Shown: positions 10,242 to 19,266 of the stretch, piece by piece
How the letters are laid out: each line of letters begins with the position of its first letter
Position numbering within the stretch: position 1 is the first letter of the stretch
Origin: Azorhizobium caulinodans ORS 571
GTDB lineage: Bacteria; Pseudomonadota; Alphaproteobacteria; Rhizobiales; Xanthobacteraceae
Reading direction: 5' to 3'
Assembly (NCBI RefSeq): GCF_000010525.1
Contig: NC_009937.1
Coordinates: 811,501-875,500, forward strand
DNA: 64,000 bases
Notes under the pieces: generated by a model
Told to the model about the DNA's origin: nothing
The model's input: the letters and a program-made list of their open reading frames with translations, nothing else
Database searches by the model: none
Program-made: the position numbers and the translations under genes

Positions 10242-11663
10242 ATGCTTTCGATCACGCTCGATGCCGGTGGCAAGGTGCCGCTCGTCTCGCAGATCGTGGC
10301 GGCGGTGGCGGAGCAGATCGCCGAGGGCGTGTTGGCCCCCGGAGCGCGCCTGCCTTCGGTGCGGCAACTGGCCGCCGAATGCAGCGTCAGCACGCTCACC
10401 GTCTCCAATGCCTATAACCGGCTCGTGGCGGAGGGCTATCTGGAGGCGCGCCGGGCCAGCGGTTATTACGTCGCCATGCGGAAGGCGGCGCGGGAGCCGC
10501 AGCGGCGGCAGGCGCAGAATTCGGTCCCCATCGATGCCCTCTGGCTGCTCCAGCGCGTCTATGAGGACGACCCCAACCTGCTGAAGGTGGGCTCGGGATG
10601 GCTCCCGGAAAGCCATCTCTTCACCGACGGGCTGCGCCATTCCCTGTCCGCGCTCGCCAAGAAGCCGGCTTCGGCCGTCTCGCGCTACGGCAATCCCCAT
10701 GGCTATGAGCCGCTGCGGCGGGCCATCCAGATGCTGCTCGCCCAGCGGGCCATCGACTGCGAGCCGGACAACATCATCCTCACCCATGGCGCCTCGCAGG
10801 CCCTCGACATCGCCGCGCGCGGGCTGCTCCAGGCGGGCGACACCGCCTTCGTGGACGATCCCGGCTATTGCAACCTCTTCCCGACGCTACGGGCGCTTGG
10901 CGTGCGGATCATCGGCATTCCCCGCACGCCGCAGGGGCCGGACGTGGAGGCGCTGGAGGCTCTGGCGGAACGCTATCGCCCCCGCGTCTTCTTTACCAAC
11001 ACCATCCTGCACAATCCCACCGGCACCGGTTGCCCGCCGGCGGTCATCTACCGCGTGCTGCGAGTGGCGGAGGACTTCGACTTCCACATCGTGGAGGACG
11101 ACATCTTCGCCGGCATGGCCCCGGACCAGATGCCCAGCATCGCCAGCCTCGACCAGTTCCGCCGGGTGCTCTATGCCGGCTCCTTCTCCAAGACCATCTC
11201 GCCGAGTCTCCGCGTCGGCTATCTGGTGGTGGGGCGGGATCTCGTGGAACGGATGCTCTATCTGAAGCTCGCCGGCGGCCTCACCAGTTCGGAAATCAGC
11301 GAGCAGGTGGTGCATTCCATCCTGGTGGACGGCCACCACCGGCTGCATCTGGCACGCCTGCGCGACAAGCTTGCGGTGGCGCAGAAGACGGTGTGCGCCG
11401 GCCTTGAGAATGCAGGCCTCTCCATCTTTCATCGGCCGAACGGCGGCATGTTCGTATGGGCCGCCTTGCCCGGCGCACCGGACATGGAGGCGGTGGCCCA
11501 TCAGGCCATGGAAGAAGGCATCATGCTCGCACCGGGCGCCCTGTTTCGCGCCGACCAGAAGGCCACCCCCTTCATGCGCTTCAATGTGACCCACGCCGAC
11601 CATCCAAGGCTCTATCGCTTCCTCGAACGGGTTTGCGAGCGAGCGCTGCGAGAGAAGGCTTGA
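10242..11663 (+). CDS. MocR-type transcriptional regulator (GntR HTH plus aminotransferase fold)
   Basis: About 473 residues. The N-terminal winged helix-turn-helix of GntR type spans roughly residues 10-75 (RLPSVRQLAAECSVSTLTVS). A fold-type I aminotransferase domain fills the rest, with the PLP lysine in GSFSKTISPSLRVGYL. MocR proteins use PLP-bound ligand as effector and often control nearby amino-compound genes. ATG 10242 is preferred because GGGAGG sits 8 bases upstream; the frame extends to 10161 without a good ribosome site. Divergent from the aminotransferase and followed after 80 bases by the DapA-like gene, so it probably regulates both sides. Confidence 0.92.
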   Translation: MLSITLDAGGKVPLVSQIVAAVAEQIAEGVLAPGARLPSVRQLAAECSVSTLTVSNAYNRLVAEGYLEARRASGYYVAMRKAAREPQRRQAQNSVPIDALWLLQRVYEDDPNLLKVGSGWLPESHLFTDGLRHSLSALAKKPASAVSRYGNPHGYEPLRRAIQMLLAQRAIDCEPDNIILTHGASQALDIAARGLLQAGDTAFVDDPGYCNLFPTLRALGVRIIGIPRTPQGPDVEALEALAERYRPRVFFTNTILHNPTGTGCPPAVIYRVLRVAEDFDFHIVEDDIFAGMAPDQMPSIASLDQFRRVLYAGSFSKTISPSLRVGYLVVGRDLVERMLYLKLAGGLTSSEISEQVVHSILVDGHHRLHLARLRDKLAVAQKTVCAGLENAGLSIFHRPNGGMFVWAALPGAPDMEAVAHQAMEEGIMLAPGALFRADQKATPFMRFNVTHADHPRLYRFLERVCERALREKA

Positions 11664-11688
11664 TCCGCAGACCGATATGGTTCACTCG

Positions 11689-11713
11689 GGTGGTATACCG
11701 TGTGTAAACCACC
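11689..11713. promoter_or_regulatory. Inverted repeat upstream of DapA-like gene, candidate operator
   Basis: GGTGGT and ACCACC flank a 13-base spacer, and the left side overlaps a perfect GGTATACC palindrome (11692-11699). It lies 31 bases before the start of the DapA-like gene, where a repressor or activator site would be expected. Confidence 0.4.
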
Positions 11714-11743
11714 CTCTCCCGCGCTTCCAGACGGAGTTTTCCC

Positions 11744-12682
11744 ATGCGCCTCACCGCCGATGCCAGCGGCCTCTTCCCGATCGCGCCCACCCCGTTCCAT
11801 GCGGACGGCCGCATTGATGAAGCCTCCCTCGACACGCTGATGGAGCGCTATATCGCGGCCGGCGCCACCGGCGTGACGGTGCTCGGCATCATGGGCGAGG
11901 CGCCGAAGCTGGAGCCGGACGAGAGCCTCAACATCGCCGCCCGCTTCGCAAAGGGCATGGCCGGCCTGCCGGTGATTGTCGGCGTCTCGGCGCCGGGCTT
12001 TGCCGCCATGCGCTGGCTCGCCCGCAACGCCATGGACAAGGGTGCCGCCGGCGTGATGATCGCCCCCGTGCCGAGCCTGCGCACCGACGACCAGATCATC
12101 ACCTATTACCGTCAGGCCATCGAGGCCATCGGCACCGACATCCCTTTCGTCATCCAGGACTATCCGCTCACCCTCTCGGTGCAGATGACGCCCAAGGTCA
12201 TCCGTGCCATCGTCGAGGAGCACCCCTCCTGCGTGATGCTGAAGCATGAGGACTGGCCGGGCCTCGAAAAGATCTCGACCCTGCGTGGCTTCCAGAAGGA
12301 AGGCACCATGCGCCCGATCTCCATCCTCACTGGCAACGGCGGCATGTTCCTCGATTTCGAGATGGAACGCGGGGCCGACGGCGCCATGACCGGCTATGCC
12401 TTCCCCGAGATGCTCTCCGACGTGGTGAAGCTCCAGAAGGCGGGCAAGCGCGACGAGGCGCACGATCTGTTCGACGCCCACCTGCCGCTCCTGCGCTACG
12501 AGCAGCAGCAGGGCGTGGGCCTTGCCACCCGCAAGTATGTGCTGATGAAGCGCGGCTTCATCTCCTCCGACGCCCAGCGCAAGCCCGGCGGCACGCTCTC
12601 CGCCACGGCGCGCGCCGAGGTGGATTACCTGCTGGCCCGCCTCGCCAAGATCGACGCCCGCGCCCTGCCGCTGGCGGCCTGA
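11744..12682 (+). CDS. Dihydrodipicolinate synthase (DapA) family aldolase/lyase
   Basis: TIM-barrel class I aldolase or dehydratase, 312 residues. The Schiff-base lysine is in CVMLKHED and the conserved tyrosine in FVIQDYPL. The GMGEA-like segment near residue 47 is LGIMGEAPKL. The gene is not near lysine biosynthesis genes and sits in a catabolic set, so true DapA activity is unlikely. A 2-keto acid aldolase or dehydratase role is more plausible. The start ATG 11744 has an ACGGAG site upstream. The SDR gene follows after 189 bases and the DSD1-type gene after that. Confidence 0.85.
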   Translation: MRLTADASGLFPIAPTPFHADGRIDEASLDTLMERYIAAGATGVTVLGIMGEAPKLEPDESLNIAARFAKGMAGLPVIVGVSAPGFAAMRWLARNAMDKGAAGVMIAPVPSLRTDDQIITYYRQAIEAIGTDIPFVIQDYPLTLSVQMTPKVIRAIVEEHPSCVMLKHEDWPGLEKISTLRGFQKEGTMRPISILTGNGGMFLDFEMERGADGAMTGYAFPEMLSDVVKLQKAGKRDEAHDLFDAHLPLLRYEQQQGVGLATRKYVLMKRGFISSDAQRKPGGTLSATARAEVDYLLARLAKIDARALPLAA

Positions 12683-12871
12683 TCCGACAGAGCCGATCCG
12701 GGCCCCTCGCAGCGCAAGGCGCTCGATGGGCCCGGAGAAGCCGGCCTTTTTCAACGAGATAACGGGCAGATTTTCTGCGCAGCTTGATGCAGTCTGCGGG
12801 AATCACATTCCCATCCGCCGCGCGGGCTTCGTCTGGGCGGCCTCTGTCTCGGTTCCTTCCGGAGAAGTGCC

Positions 12872-13600
12872 ATGCCCCGCCACGCTCTCGTTACCGGCGC
12901 CTCCCGCGGCATCGGCCGCGCCACGGCCCTGCGTCTCGCCCGTGACGGCTTTGCCGTCTCCGTGGGCTATGCCGGACAGGCCATCAAGGCGCAGGAAGTG
13001 GTGGCAGAGATCACCGCTGCCGGCGGGCAGGCCATCGCCCTTCAGGCGGACATTGCCAAGGCCGCCGATGTGGACCGGATGTTCGGCGATGCGGAATCCG
13101 CCTTCGGGCCCGTGAACGTGGTCGTGAACAGCGCCGGCGTGCTGAAGATGGTGTCCATGGCCAAGGCCAGCGACGCCGATCTTGCCGCCATCCTCGCCAC
13201 CAACGTCACTGGCGCGTTCAACGTGCTGCGGGCGGCGGCGAACCGGGTGCCCGATGGCGGGCGCATCATTTCGCTCTCCACCACGGTGGTCGCCACCGCC
13301 TTCCCGAACTACGGCCTCTATTCGGCCTCCAAGGCCGCTGTGGATCTGTTCACCCGCACGCTCGCCAATGAGCTGCGCGGCCGCAACATCTGCGTGAATG
13401 CCGTGGCACCGGGCCCGACGGGCACGGAACTCTTCTTCGAGGGCAAGTCGGAGGAACTGGTGGAGCGCCTCGCCAAGGCGCCCCCGCTGGAGCGCATCGC
13501 GACGCCCGAGGAGATCGCCGCCGTCATCGCCTTCCTCGCCGGTCCGGACGGCGGCTGGGTGAACGGCCAGATCGTCCGCGCCAATGGCGGCCTCGCCTGA
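12872..13600 (+). CDS. Short-chain dehydrogenase/reductase
   Basis: Cytoplasmic NAD(P)-dependent oxidoreductase, 242 residues, classical SDR length. The cofactor motif TGASRGIG is near the N-terminus, NSAGVL follows strand 4, and the catalytic Tyr/Lys pair is in YSASKAAVD. A GGAGAAG ribosome site precedes ATG 12872. It closely resembles FabG-like reductases, but its position between a DapA-family lyase and a PLP aldolase suggests oxidation or reduction of a hydroxy or keto intermediate in the same catabolic route. The next gene begins 22 bases after this stop. Confidence 0.88.
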   Translation: MPRHALVTGASRGIGRATALRLARDGFAVSVGYAGQAIKAQEVVAEITAAGGQAIALQADIAKAADVDRMFGDAESAFGPVNVVVNSAGVLKMVSMAKASDADLAAILATNVTGAFNVLRAAANRVPDGGRIISLSTTVVATAFPNYGLYSASKAAVDLFTRTLANELRGRNICVNAVAPGPTGTELFFEGKSEELVERLAKAPPLERIATPEEIAAVIAFLAGPDGGWVNGQIVRANGGLA

Positions 13601-13622
13601 ACCGCCCCAAGAGGACCAACCG

Positions 13623-14732
13623 ATGCTTCAGCTTCCCCCCGCCGAACCCGGCATGCGCGAGGACGAGGTCGATACCCCGGCTCTCATCCTTGATCTCGAT
13701 GCCTTCGAGGCCAATCTCGACACCATGGCGGCTCTGCTGAAGCCTACGGGTGCGAAGCTGCGTGCGCACGCCAAGACGCACAAGAGCGCGGTCATCGCCC
13801 GTTTGCAGATGCAGCGTGGGGCGGTGGGCCAGTGCGTGCAGAAGGTGGGCGAGGCGGAGGCGCTCGCGCAGGCCGGTATCAACGACATTCTGGTCAGCAA
13901 CGAGGTGGTGGAGCCGCGCAAGCTGAAGCGCCTCGCGGCCTTGTCCTCCATCGCCCGCGTGCAGCTCTGCGCCGATGATCCGGCCGCGATCCCGCCGATC
14001 GAGGCGGCGGCCGAGGCGGCGGGCATCCGCCTGTCCGTGCTGGTGGAGATCGAGGTGGGCGCCAAGCGCTGCGGCCTTGAGCCCGGTGCGCCGGCGGCGG
14101 AGCTCGCCGCGCGCATTGCCGGCTCGAAGCACCTCACGTTCGGCGGCCTCCAGGCCTATTACGGCAGTGCCCAGCACAAGCGCCAGCCGGAGGAGCGGCG
14201 GCAGGCCATCGCCTTCGCCGCCGGCTGCGTGGAGCAGACGCTGGACGCGCTGAAGACACGCGGGCTCGACTGCCCGATCATCGGGGGCGGCGGCACCGGC
14301 ACATTCGCCCATGAGGCGGCGAGCGGCCTGTGGAACGAGATCCAGGCGGGCTCCTATGCCTTCATGGATGCGGACTATGCCCGCAACGTCGAGCCGCCAC
14401 CCTTCCGCCAGTCGCTCTTCATCCTCGCGCAGGTGATGAGCGCGCCGAAGGGCACGGGCCGCGCCGTGGTGGACGTGGGCCACAAGGCCGCCCCGGTGGA
14501 CAGCGGCTATCCGCTCGTGGCCGGGCGCCCGGACCTGGCCTATGTGGGAGCCTCCGACGAGCACGGCGTGATCGAGGCCAAGGACGGCCCGCTGCCGGTG
14601 CTGGGCGAGAAGCTGCGCCTCGTGCCCGCCCATTGCGACCCGACGGTGGACCGCTACGACTGGTATGTGGGCGTGCGCAAGGGCCGGGTGGAGTGCCTGT
14701 GGCCGGTGACCGCCCGGGGCCTGATGACCTGA
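13623..14732 (+). CDS. DSD1-family PLP enzyme (D-threonine or 3-hydroxyaspartate aldolase-like)
   Basis: About 369 residues. An alanine-racemase-type barrel holds PLP through the lysine in LRAHAKTHKS. The C-terminal domain carries the metal-binding His and Asp in PAHCDPT and ends in WPVTARG, as in the D-threonine aldolase / 3-hydroxy-D-aspartate aldolase family. From memory it looks close to BhcC of the beta-hydroxyaspartate pathway, but the other bhc genes are absent. Such enzymes split beta-hydroxy amino acids into glycine and an aldehyde or glyoxylate. ATG 13623 follows AGAGGACC; the frame extends upstream to 13584 inside the SDR end. Confidence 0.85.
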   Translation: MLQLPPAEPGMREDEVDTPALILDLDAFEANLDTMAALLKPTGAKLRAHAKTHKSAVIARLQMQRGAVGQCVQKVGEAEALAQAGINDILVSNEVVEPRKLKRLAALSSIARVQLCADDPAAIPPIEAAAEAAGIRLSVLVEIEVGAKRCGLEPGAPAAELAARIAGSKHLTFGGLQAYYGSAQHKRQPEERRQAIAFAAGCVEQTLDALKTRGLDCPIIGGGGTGTFAHEAASGLWNEIQAGSYAFMDADYARNVEPPPFRQSLFILAQVMSAPKGTGRAVVDVGHKAAPVDSGYPLVAGRPDLAYVGASDEHGVIEAKDGPLPVLGEKLRLVPAHCDPTVDRYDWYVGVRKGRVECLWPVTARGLMT

Positions 14733-14869
14733 GCGGGGCGCTTTCGGCGTCTCGCCCGCTACCGGCTCGTGCGGGAGCCCGATCCCGTCTCGGGCGTCTC
14801 GACCTTCACCACGACGTTCGACCGTGGGGCCCTCTTCGATGCGCCCCAACTTCAGGATAAAGGGCCGCG

Positions 14870-16138
14870 CTAACGCACCTCGTCCAGCAGCACGCGGTTC
14901 TCGACCGCGAGCGCAACAGCGCCGGTATGTCGTACCCGGAATTCGAGATCGGTGGCGGTGAGCCCCAGGTGGAACGGCAGTTCCACGGGATTGTAGTCCC
15001 CGGGCTTGAGATCGCCCGCGGTCAGTGTGCGCGTCGCGTGGAGGTGCGCGCCGCCGCCGGAGATGATGTCCACCTCGGCGATCGGCGTATCCTCGGCCGG
15101 CAGTGACTCCGGCTGGCCAAATCCCAAATGGAAGGTCGCACGATAGGCGCCCTTCCGCAGGCGCGTGTAGGGGCCGAACAGGAGATAACCCGGCTCGCCC
15201 ACATCGCCGTGGATGCTCGTCCGTGCGTAATGCTCAATCCGGCGGCCGACCGTATGATGAAAGCGGTCGAAGGCACGGGGGCGCTCGCCGATCTGGGACA
15301 GAAAACGCGCGCGTGCGGTGTCATAGACGACGGTGTCGAGCCGGGTGCGCAGCGCCAACAGCTGTTCCGTTTCCTCGTCGATCTCCAGCGCATCCAGCGC
15401 TTCGAAATTCTGCGGGTCTGCGGCGTAATTCTCGCGCGTGATGTTGGTCCACATCACCTCCCGCGGCGGCGCCAGATCGAAGGTCCGGCAGGCCAGGTCC
15501 ACGCTTTCGGGCAGATATTCGTAAATGCCGCAGAAATCGATCCGCTCCAGATTGGCGAGCGCCGCTTCCAGCATCTCCTGGTCATCCCGCCACGGCATGC
15601 CTTGCGCGTTGAAATATTTTCCGCTCAGAAGCCGGGTGGTGAGATTGTCGATCTCGGGCAAAAGCGCCGGTACAGGAAGTTTCAGGAAATCCCCGAGGCT
15701 GTAAAGCTTGGCGAGCCGGAGCAGGTGGATATTGTTGCGGTTGATGACTTCGTCGCGATATGAGCGCCAATAGAGGTAATGCGACAGAAGCCGATCGATC
15801 GGCTCACGCAGAACAGTCAGCATCTGCCACGGCGGCGCGACGTGCTGAAGGTTCTGATAGCTGTCATGCATGGAAAAGAATTGATACTGGCGAATTTGCT
15901 CTCCAGACCAAAAGCGGATTCCGTCCAGGCGTTCCGGGCAGATCTTGTCCGGATCGTAATAATTCCGAAAGATGCGATCGATTGTCGTGCCTGCGGTCTT
16001 CGGAACGTGCAGAAAAATGAGCCGCGGCAGGCTGGATGCAATACCGCGGTTGGGGTTGCCTGTCGGCAACCGGGCCTCGTCCAACATGTCAGACTTTGAG
16101 ACGGACAGAAGGTTCGGATCCCCGAGGGCTAAGCGCAT
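14870..16138 (-). CDS. Sulfotransferase family protein
   Basis: About 422 residues. The N-terminal segment FLHVPKTAGTT is the phosphosulfate-binding loop of PAPS-dependent sulfotransferases. A second cofactor-binding segment is LREPIDRLLSHYL, with the expected Arg and Ser. This points to sulfation of a glycan or other surface molecule. The C-terminal 130 residues look like a beta-rich extra domain that I cannot name. ATG 16138 has an AAGGCGG site upstream; an in-frame ATG at 16207 has none. The 5' half and upstream DNA are clearly more AT-rich than neighbours, which suggests horizontal acquisition. The acceptor is unknown. Confidence 0.82.
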   Translation of the reverse strand: MRLALGDPNLLSVSKSDMLDEARLPTGNPNRGIASSLPRLIFLHVPKTAGTTIDRIFRNYYDPDKICPERLDGIRFWSGEQIRQYQFFSMHDSYQNLQHVAPPWQMLTVLREPIDRLLSHYLYWRSYRDEVINRNNIHLLRLAKLYSLGDFLKLPVPALLPEIDNLTTRLLSGKYFNAQGMPWRDDQEMLEAALANLERIDFCGIYEYLPESVDLACRTFDLAPPREVMWTNITRENYAADPQNFEALDALEIDEETEQLLALRTRLDTVVYDTARARFLSQIGERPRAFDRFHHTVGRRIEHYARTSIHGDVGEPGYLLFGPYTRLRKGAYRATFHLGFGQPESLPAEDTPIAEVDIISGGGAHLHATRTLTAGDLKPGDYNPVELPFHLGLTATDLEFRVRHTGAVALAVENRVLLDEVR

Positions 16139-16207
16139 GGGGGTACCGCCTTCCATATCCTGCGACGTTCGGGCGATCTTGTTGTCATGATTGGCAAAAT
16201 TCGGCAT

Positions 16208-16741
16208 GCTTTTGAGTGTGCAAGCAATCTGAATGGCAACTTAAATCGCGTCACATTTTGTGAGTGATATGATTCATTATTTCATTATTCCCATTTTCAC
16301 GCTCCGGAGAAGAGAAAATTTGTCCCGCCCGGTCAGGTGCGCTGTTTGTTTTTTTGCAGTGCTTCGGCCGGATAAAATATCCCTTCGCCGGAAGATGCGG
16401 AAATCACATCTGAAATATAGGCTTGAGCTTTGCCGTTGTGTGATTGGGCATGCGGCATCTCGTGCGAATTTGGAACGGCATCAGCGGATGTTGCATGTGA
16501 TGCCTGATGATCATACCGGATGAGCCTCGTCCCGGCGTCTGGCGGAGGCTCAGTGGCGCGGTCGAGGCCGCCCATCTGCGTTCCCGGCACGCGGGGCGTG
16601 ATGTCCCTGCGGCCCCTTTCGGTGTGCCTTCGCACGGCGCGGATTTGCAGTGTCGAATAATAAGTGCGTGAATACTTATGGGGAGCAGCCGATCTTCCGG
16701 GGCGCCTCGCCCCGGTCCGTCACGGTCGTGGCCGCAGGCCC
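16208..16741. other. AT-rich intergenic region, no supported gene
   Basis: This 534-base gap is markedly richer in A/T than the rest of the window between about 16200 and 16500. It holds only a weak 87-residue open frame at 16260-16523 with no ribosome site or recognisable features. TCACA-TTT-TGTGA at 16251-16263, upstream of the sulfotransferase, resembles half of a CRP/FNR-type site. Confidence 0.5.
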
Positions 16742-17383
16742 TTACGCCTCCGGCGCGTCCGCCCAGCGGGTGCCGGTGCGGCCCTTGGGGGTGAGGAGGC
16801 CGCGGAAGAAGAGATCCAGCGCCTGCTCAAAGGCGTCCCTGGCGGTGGTGCCGCTGCGGGTGAGCAGATCGGGCTCGTGAATGGCCTTCACGATCTGGAG
16901 CCAGTATTGGGTGACGAACTGCGGATCGATGTCCGGCCGGATCATGCCCGCCTCCATTCCCATACCAAGCAGCTGCCCGAATACGATGGGGATATTCTCC
17001 TCCTTGATGGCATTGATCCGGGCGTGGATCTCCGGCGCGTGGCGCGCCACGTCCTCCACGAAGGCGGGGGACATGGTGGCGAAATAGCTGGAGATGATGC
17101 GGAAGACCGTCTCCAGTTTCTCCGGATAGGCGACCGGCGCGGCGAGCGCCTCCATGACCCTGCGGCGGACCGTTGTGCCCGTGGCCGCGAGGATGGCGCC
17201 GACGATGGCCTGCTTGGAGGAGAAGTGCTGGTAGATGGTCTTCTTGCTCATGCCGAGCGCGAAGGCGAGCCGGTCCATGGTGAAGCCGCTGTAGGCCTCG
17301 CGCAGCAGCATCTCGCGCGCCGCCGTCAGGATGCGACCCGCAGGCCCGTCTTCCAGATCGAGGGGCGGCAAGGGCTCGGACAA
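16742..17383 (-). CDS. TetR family transcriptional regulator
   Basis: About 213 residues. The N-terminal helix-turn-helix (FALGMSKKTIYQHFSSKQAI) is typical for TetR repressors, followed by an all-helical ligand domain of variable sequence. I chose the TTG at 17383 because AAGGAGG lies about 9 bases upstream and the start then falls close before the first TetR helix. The frame also extends to 17686 inside the next gene. It lies about 90 bases downstream of the FAD monooxygenase on the same strand and probably represses it, with the operator candidate at 19110-19137. Confidence 0.88.
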   Translation of the reverse strand: MSEPLPPLDLEDGPAGRILTAAREMLLREAYSGFTMDRLAFALGMSKKTIYQHFSSKQAIVGAILAATGTTVRRRVMEALAAPVAYPEKLETVFRIISSYFATMSPAFVEDVARHAPEIHARINAIKEENIPIVFGQLLGMGMEAGMIRPDIDPQFVTQYWLQIVKAIHEPDLLTRSGTTARDAFEQALDLFFRGLLTPKGRTGTRWADAPEA

Positions 17384-17475
17384 GATGCGGGGGCCTCCTT
17401 CTCCGGCCGGGCCGGAGGGGCCAAGGGTCCGGCCGGAACGCAACACGGGCGCGCCGGCCGGATCATCGCGGCATG

Positions 17476-19068
17476 TCAGGCCGACAGCGCCATCTGCGCC
17501 GGCCGTACCACACGATCGAGGTAGTTGGCGAGGCCCGTCAGGTTGCCCGCGTCCCCCCGCGCCGCCACCACCTGATCGGGCCGGATCAGCACCCAGCCGG
17601 CCTTGCGGATGCGGTAGCGCTCGCGCACCAGTCCTTGCGGATCGCTGGAGGGTGGGATGCTGAGGATGCGCAAGGCCTCGCCGCATCCCACCGTCGCGGC
17701 TTCCACCGTGAGGGGCGTCTGCGCGTCGGGAAAGAGCAGCAAGGTGTGCGCGGTGCCGCCGATCAGCGGCCAGAGCGCGGTGGTGACGCCACTGCGGGGA
17801 TCGGCGAACAGCGCCTCCAGCGCGCGGGTGCCGACCTCCGTGCGCTGCGGACTGCGGGGTGGCGCGCCGAGGGCTACCAGAGGCCCCTCGTGATAGGTGA
17901 TGGCGGTCTCCGACAATTCGGTCTGGAGCTTCTTCTGCGCGGTGGAGAGATTGCCGATCACTGTCACCGCCACATCGCGGACGAACTGGGTGATGCGGCT
18001 GCCGGCGAAGGCGACGTGCAACTTCTGGGCGGCGCCCTTCACCACGTCGCGGGCGACGGGGCGGCGCTCGGCCTCATAGCTGTCGAGTAGCAGTTCCGCA
18101 TCCCCCCGGCCCAGCAGCGCATAAGCGAGTTTCCAGCCGAGATTGAAGGCGTCCTGCACGCCCGTGTTCATGCCCTGTCCGCCGGCGGGCGAATGGATGT
18201 GTGCCGCGTCGCCGGCAAGGAAGACGCGGCCGTTGCGATAGCGGGCGGCGAGGCGCTCGTTGGTGCGGAAGGCGGAGAGCCAGGTGGCGTCGCGCAGGCG
18301 GCAGCCGGGCGGGCCATGGCGGTCCATATAGGCCTGAAGCTCCTCCAGCGTCGGAGGGGCGTCGTTGGTTGCGTCGGTGCGGGCGCCGAAGATGCGCCAG
18401 GTGTCTGTCTCGAAGGGAAAGAGGGCAGCGGTGGCGCCGTTCTGCCACCAGATGTAGATGCTGCGGTGATCGAGCGCGCCGCCGTCGATCTTCACGTCGC
18501 CCAGCAGGAAGGTCTGTGGCTCCGTATAGCCCTCGAAGGCGATGTCGAGGCCCTGGCGCACGCTGCTGCGGGCGCCGTCGCAGCCCACGAGATAGGCCAC
18601 CCGCATCTCCTCCCGCCGGCCGTCCGCATGGGTCAGGGTGGCGGTGACGCCGCCGGTATCCTGCGTGAAGCCGGAGAGTTCGACCGTGCGCTCGATCTCG
18701 GCGCCCAGCGCCGCGAGCCGCTGCGTGAGGATGGCCTCGGTGCGCGACTGCGGCAGCAGCAAGGGGAAAGGGTAGGGGCTGTCGATGCCCTCGCCCACCG
18801 CCAGCGTGGCGAGTGGCTTGTGGCCCTCGCCCACGATCAGCGAATTGAGATGGGCGCCCTCGGCCATGAAGGCCTCCACGGCCCCCATGGCGCCGAGCGC
18901 CTCCAGGCTCGCGCTCCACACTGCCAGGGCCTTGGAGACCGTGGCCGCCTGCGGGGCCTTGTCGATGAGGCGTACGTCGATCCCGAATTGCCGCAGGACG
19001 ATGGCCAGCGACAGGCCGGTGGGGCCGGCGCCGGCAATCAGCACCGGCCCCGTGGTGGCTTGAGACAT
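17476..19068 (-). CDS. FAD-dependent aromatic monooxygenase (PheA/TfdB family)
   Basis: Flavoprotein hydroxylase, 530 residues. The dinucleotide fold GAGPTG is at residues 13-18, the DG motif segment is VGCDGARSSVR, and the second FAD motif is GDAAHIHSPAGGQGMN. A C-terminal thioredoxin-like domain is usual for this family and the length fits it. Members hydroxylate phenols and related aromatics with NAD(P)H and oxygen. The substrate here is unknown. The start at 19068 has a strong GGGGGAGG site. The co-directional tetR downstream suggests inducible expression by the substrate. Confidence 0.9.
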   Translation of the reverse strand: MSQATTGPVLIAGAGPTGLSLAIVLRQFGIDVRLIDKAPQAATVSKALAVWSASLEALGAMGAVEAFMAEGAHLNSLIVGEGHKPLATLAVGEGIDSPYPFPLLLPQSRTEAILTQRLAALGAEIERTVELSGFTQDTGGVTATLTHADGRREEMRVAYLVGCDGARSSVRQGLDIAFEGYTEPQTFLLGDVKIDGGALDHRSIYIWWQNGATAALFPFETDTWRIFGARTDATNDAPPTLEELQAYMDRHGPPGCRLRDATWLSAFRTNERLAARYRNGRVFLAGDAAHIHSPAGGQGMNTGVQDAFNLGWKLAYALLGRGDAELLLDSYEAERRPVARDVVKGAAQKLHVAFAGSRITQFVRDVAVTVIGNLSTAQKKLQTELSETAITYHEGPLVALGAPPRSPQRTEVGTRALEALFADPRSGVTTALWPLIGGTAHTLLLFPDAQTPLTVEAATVGCGEALRILSIPPSSDPQGLVRERYRIRKAGWVLIRPDQVVAARGDAGNLTGLANYLDRVVRPAQMALSA

Positions 19069-19109
19069 TCCATCCTCCCCCGTTGACGAGGCACCAGTGG
19101 GCCTGATGA

Positions 19110-19137
19110 GGAAACTATAGAAACGATATCAGTTTCC
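19110..19137. promoter_or_regulatory. Inverted repeat GGAAACT-N14-AGTTTCC, candidate TetR operator
   Basis: Exact 7-bp arms in an otherwise GC-rich setting, 42 bases upstream of the monooxygenase start. The interior contains a further GAAAC and GATATC. The position fits a repressor site overlapping the promoter of the monooxygenase-tetR pair. Confidence 0.5.
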
Positions 19138-19266
19138 TTGGTTTCCGCAAGTAGGCCCGTGACCCTCTGGCGTAAGCGGGGCGGCAAAGGGTCGCGTGCC
19201 GGGGCGTAGCTTGTGCTGACAGACGCTTCATGTCAGCAACCGAGGAGGCAGAGGCGACGAGGACGG

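Noticed and set aside
16260-16523. 87-residue open frame in the AT-rich gap
   Set aside because: No ribosome site, no recognisable sequence, and composition of non-coding DNA.
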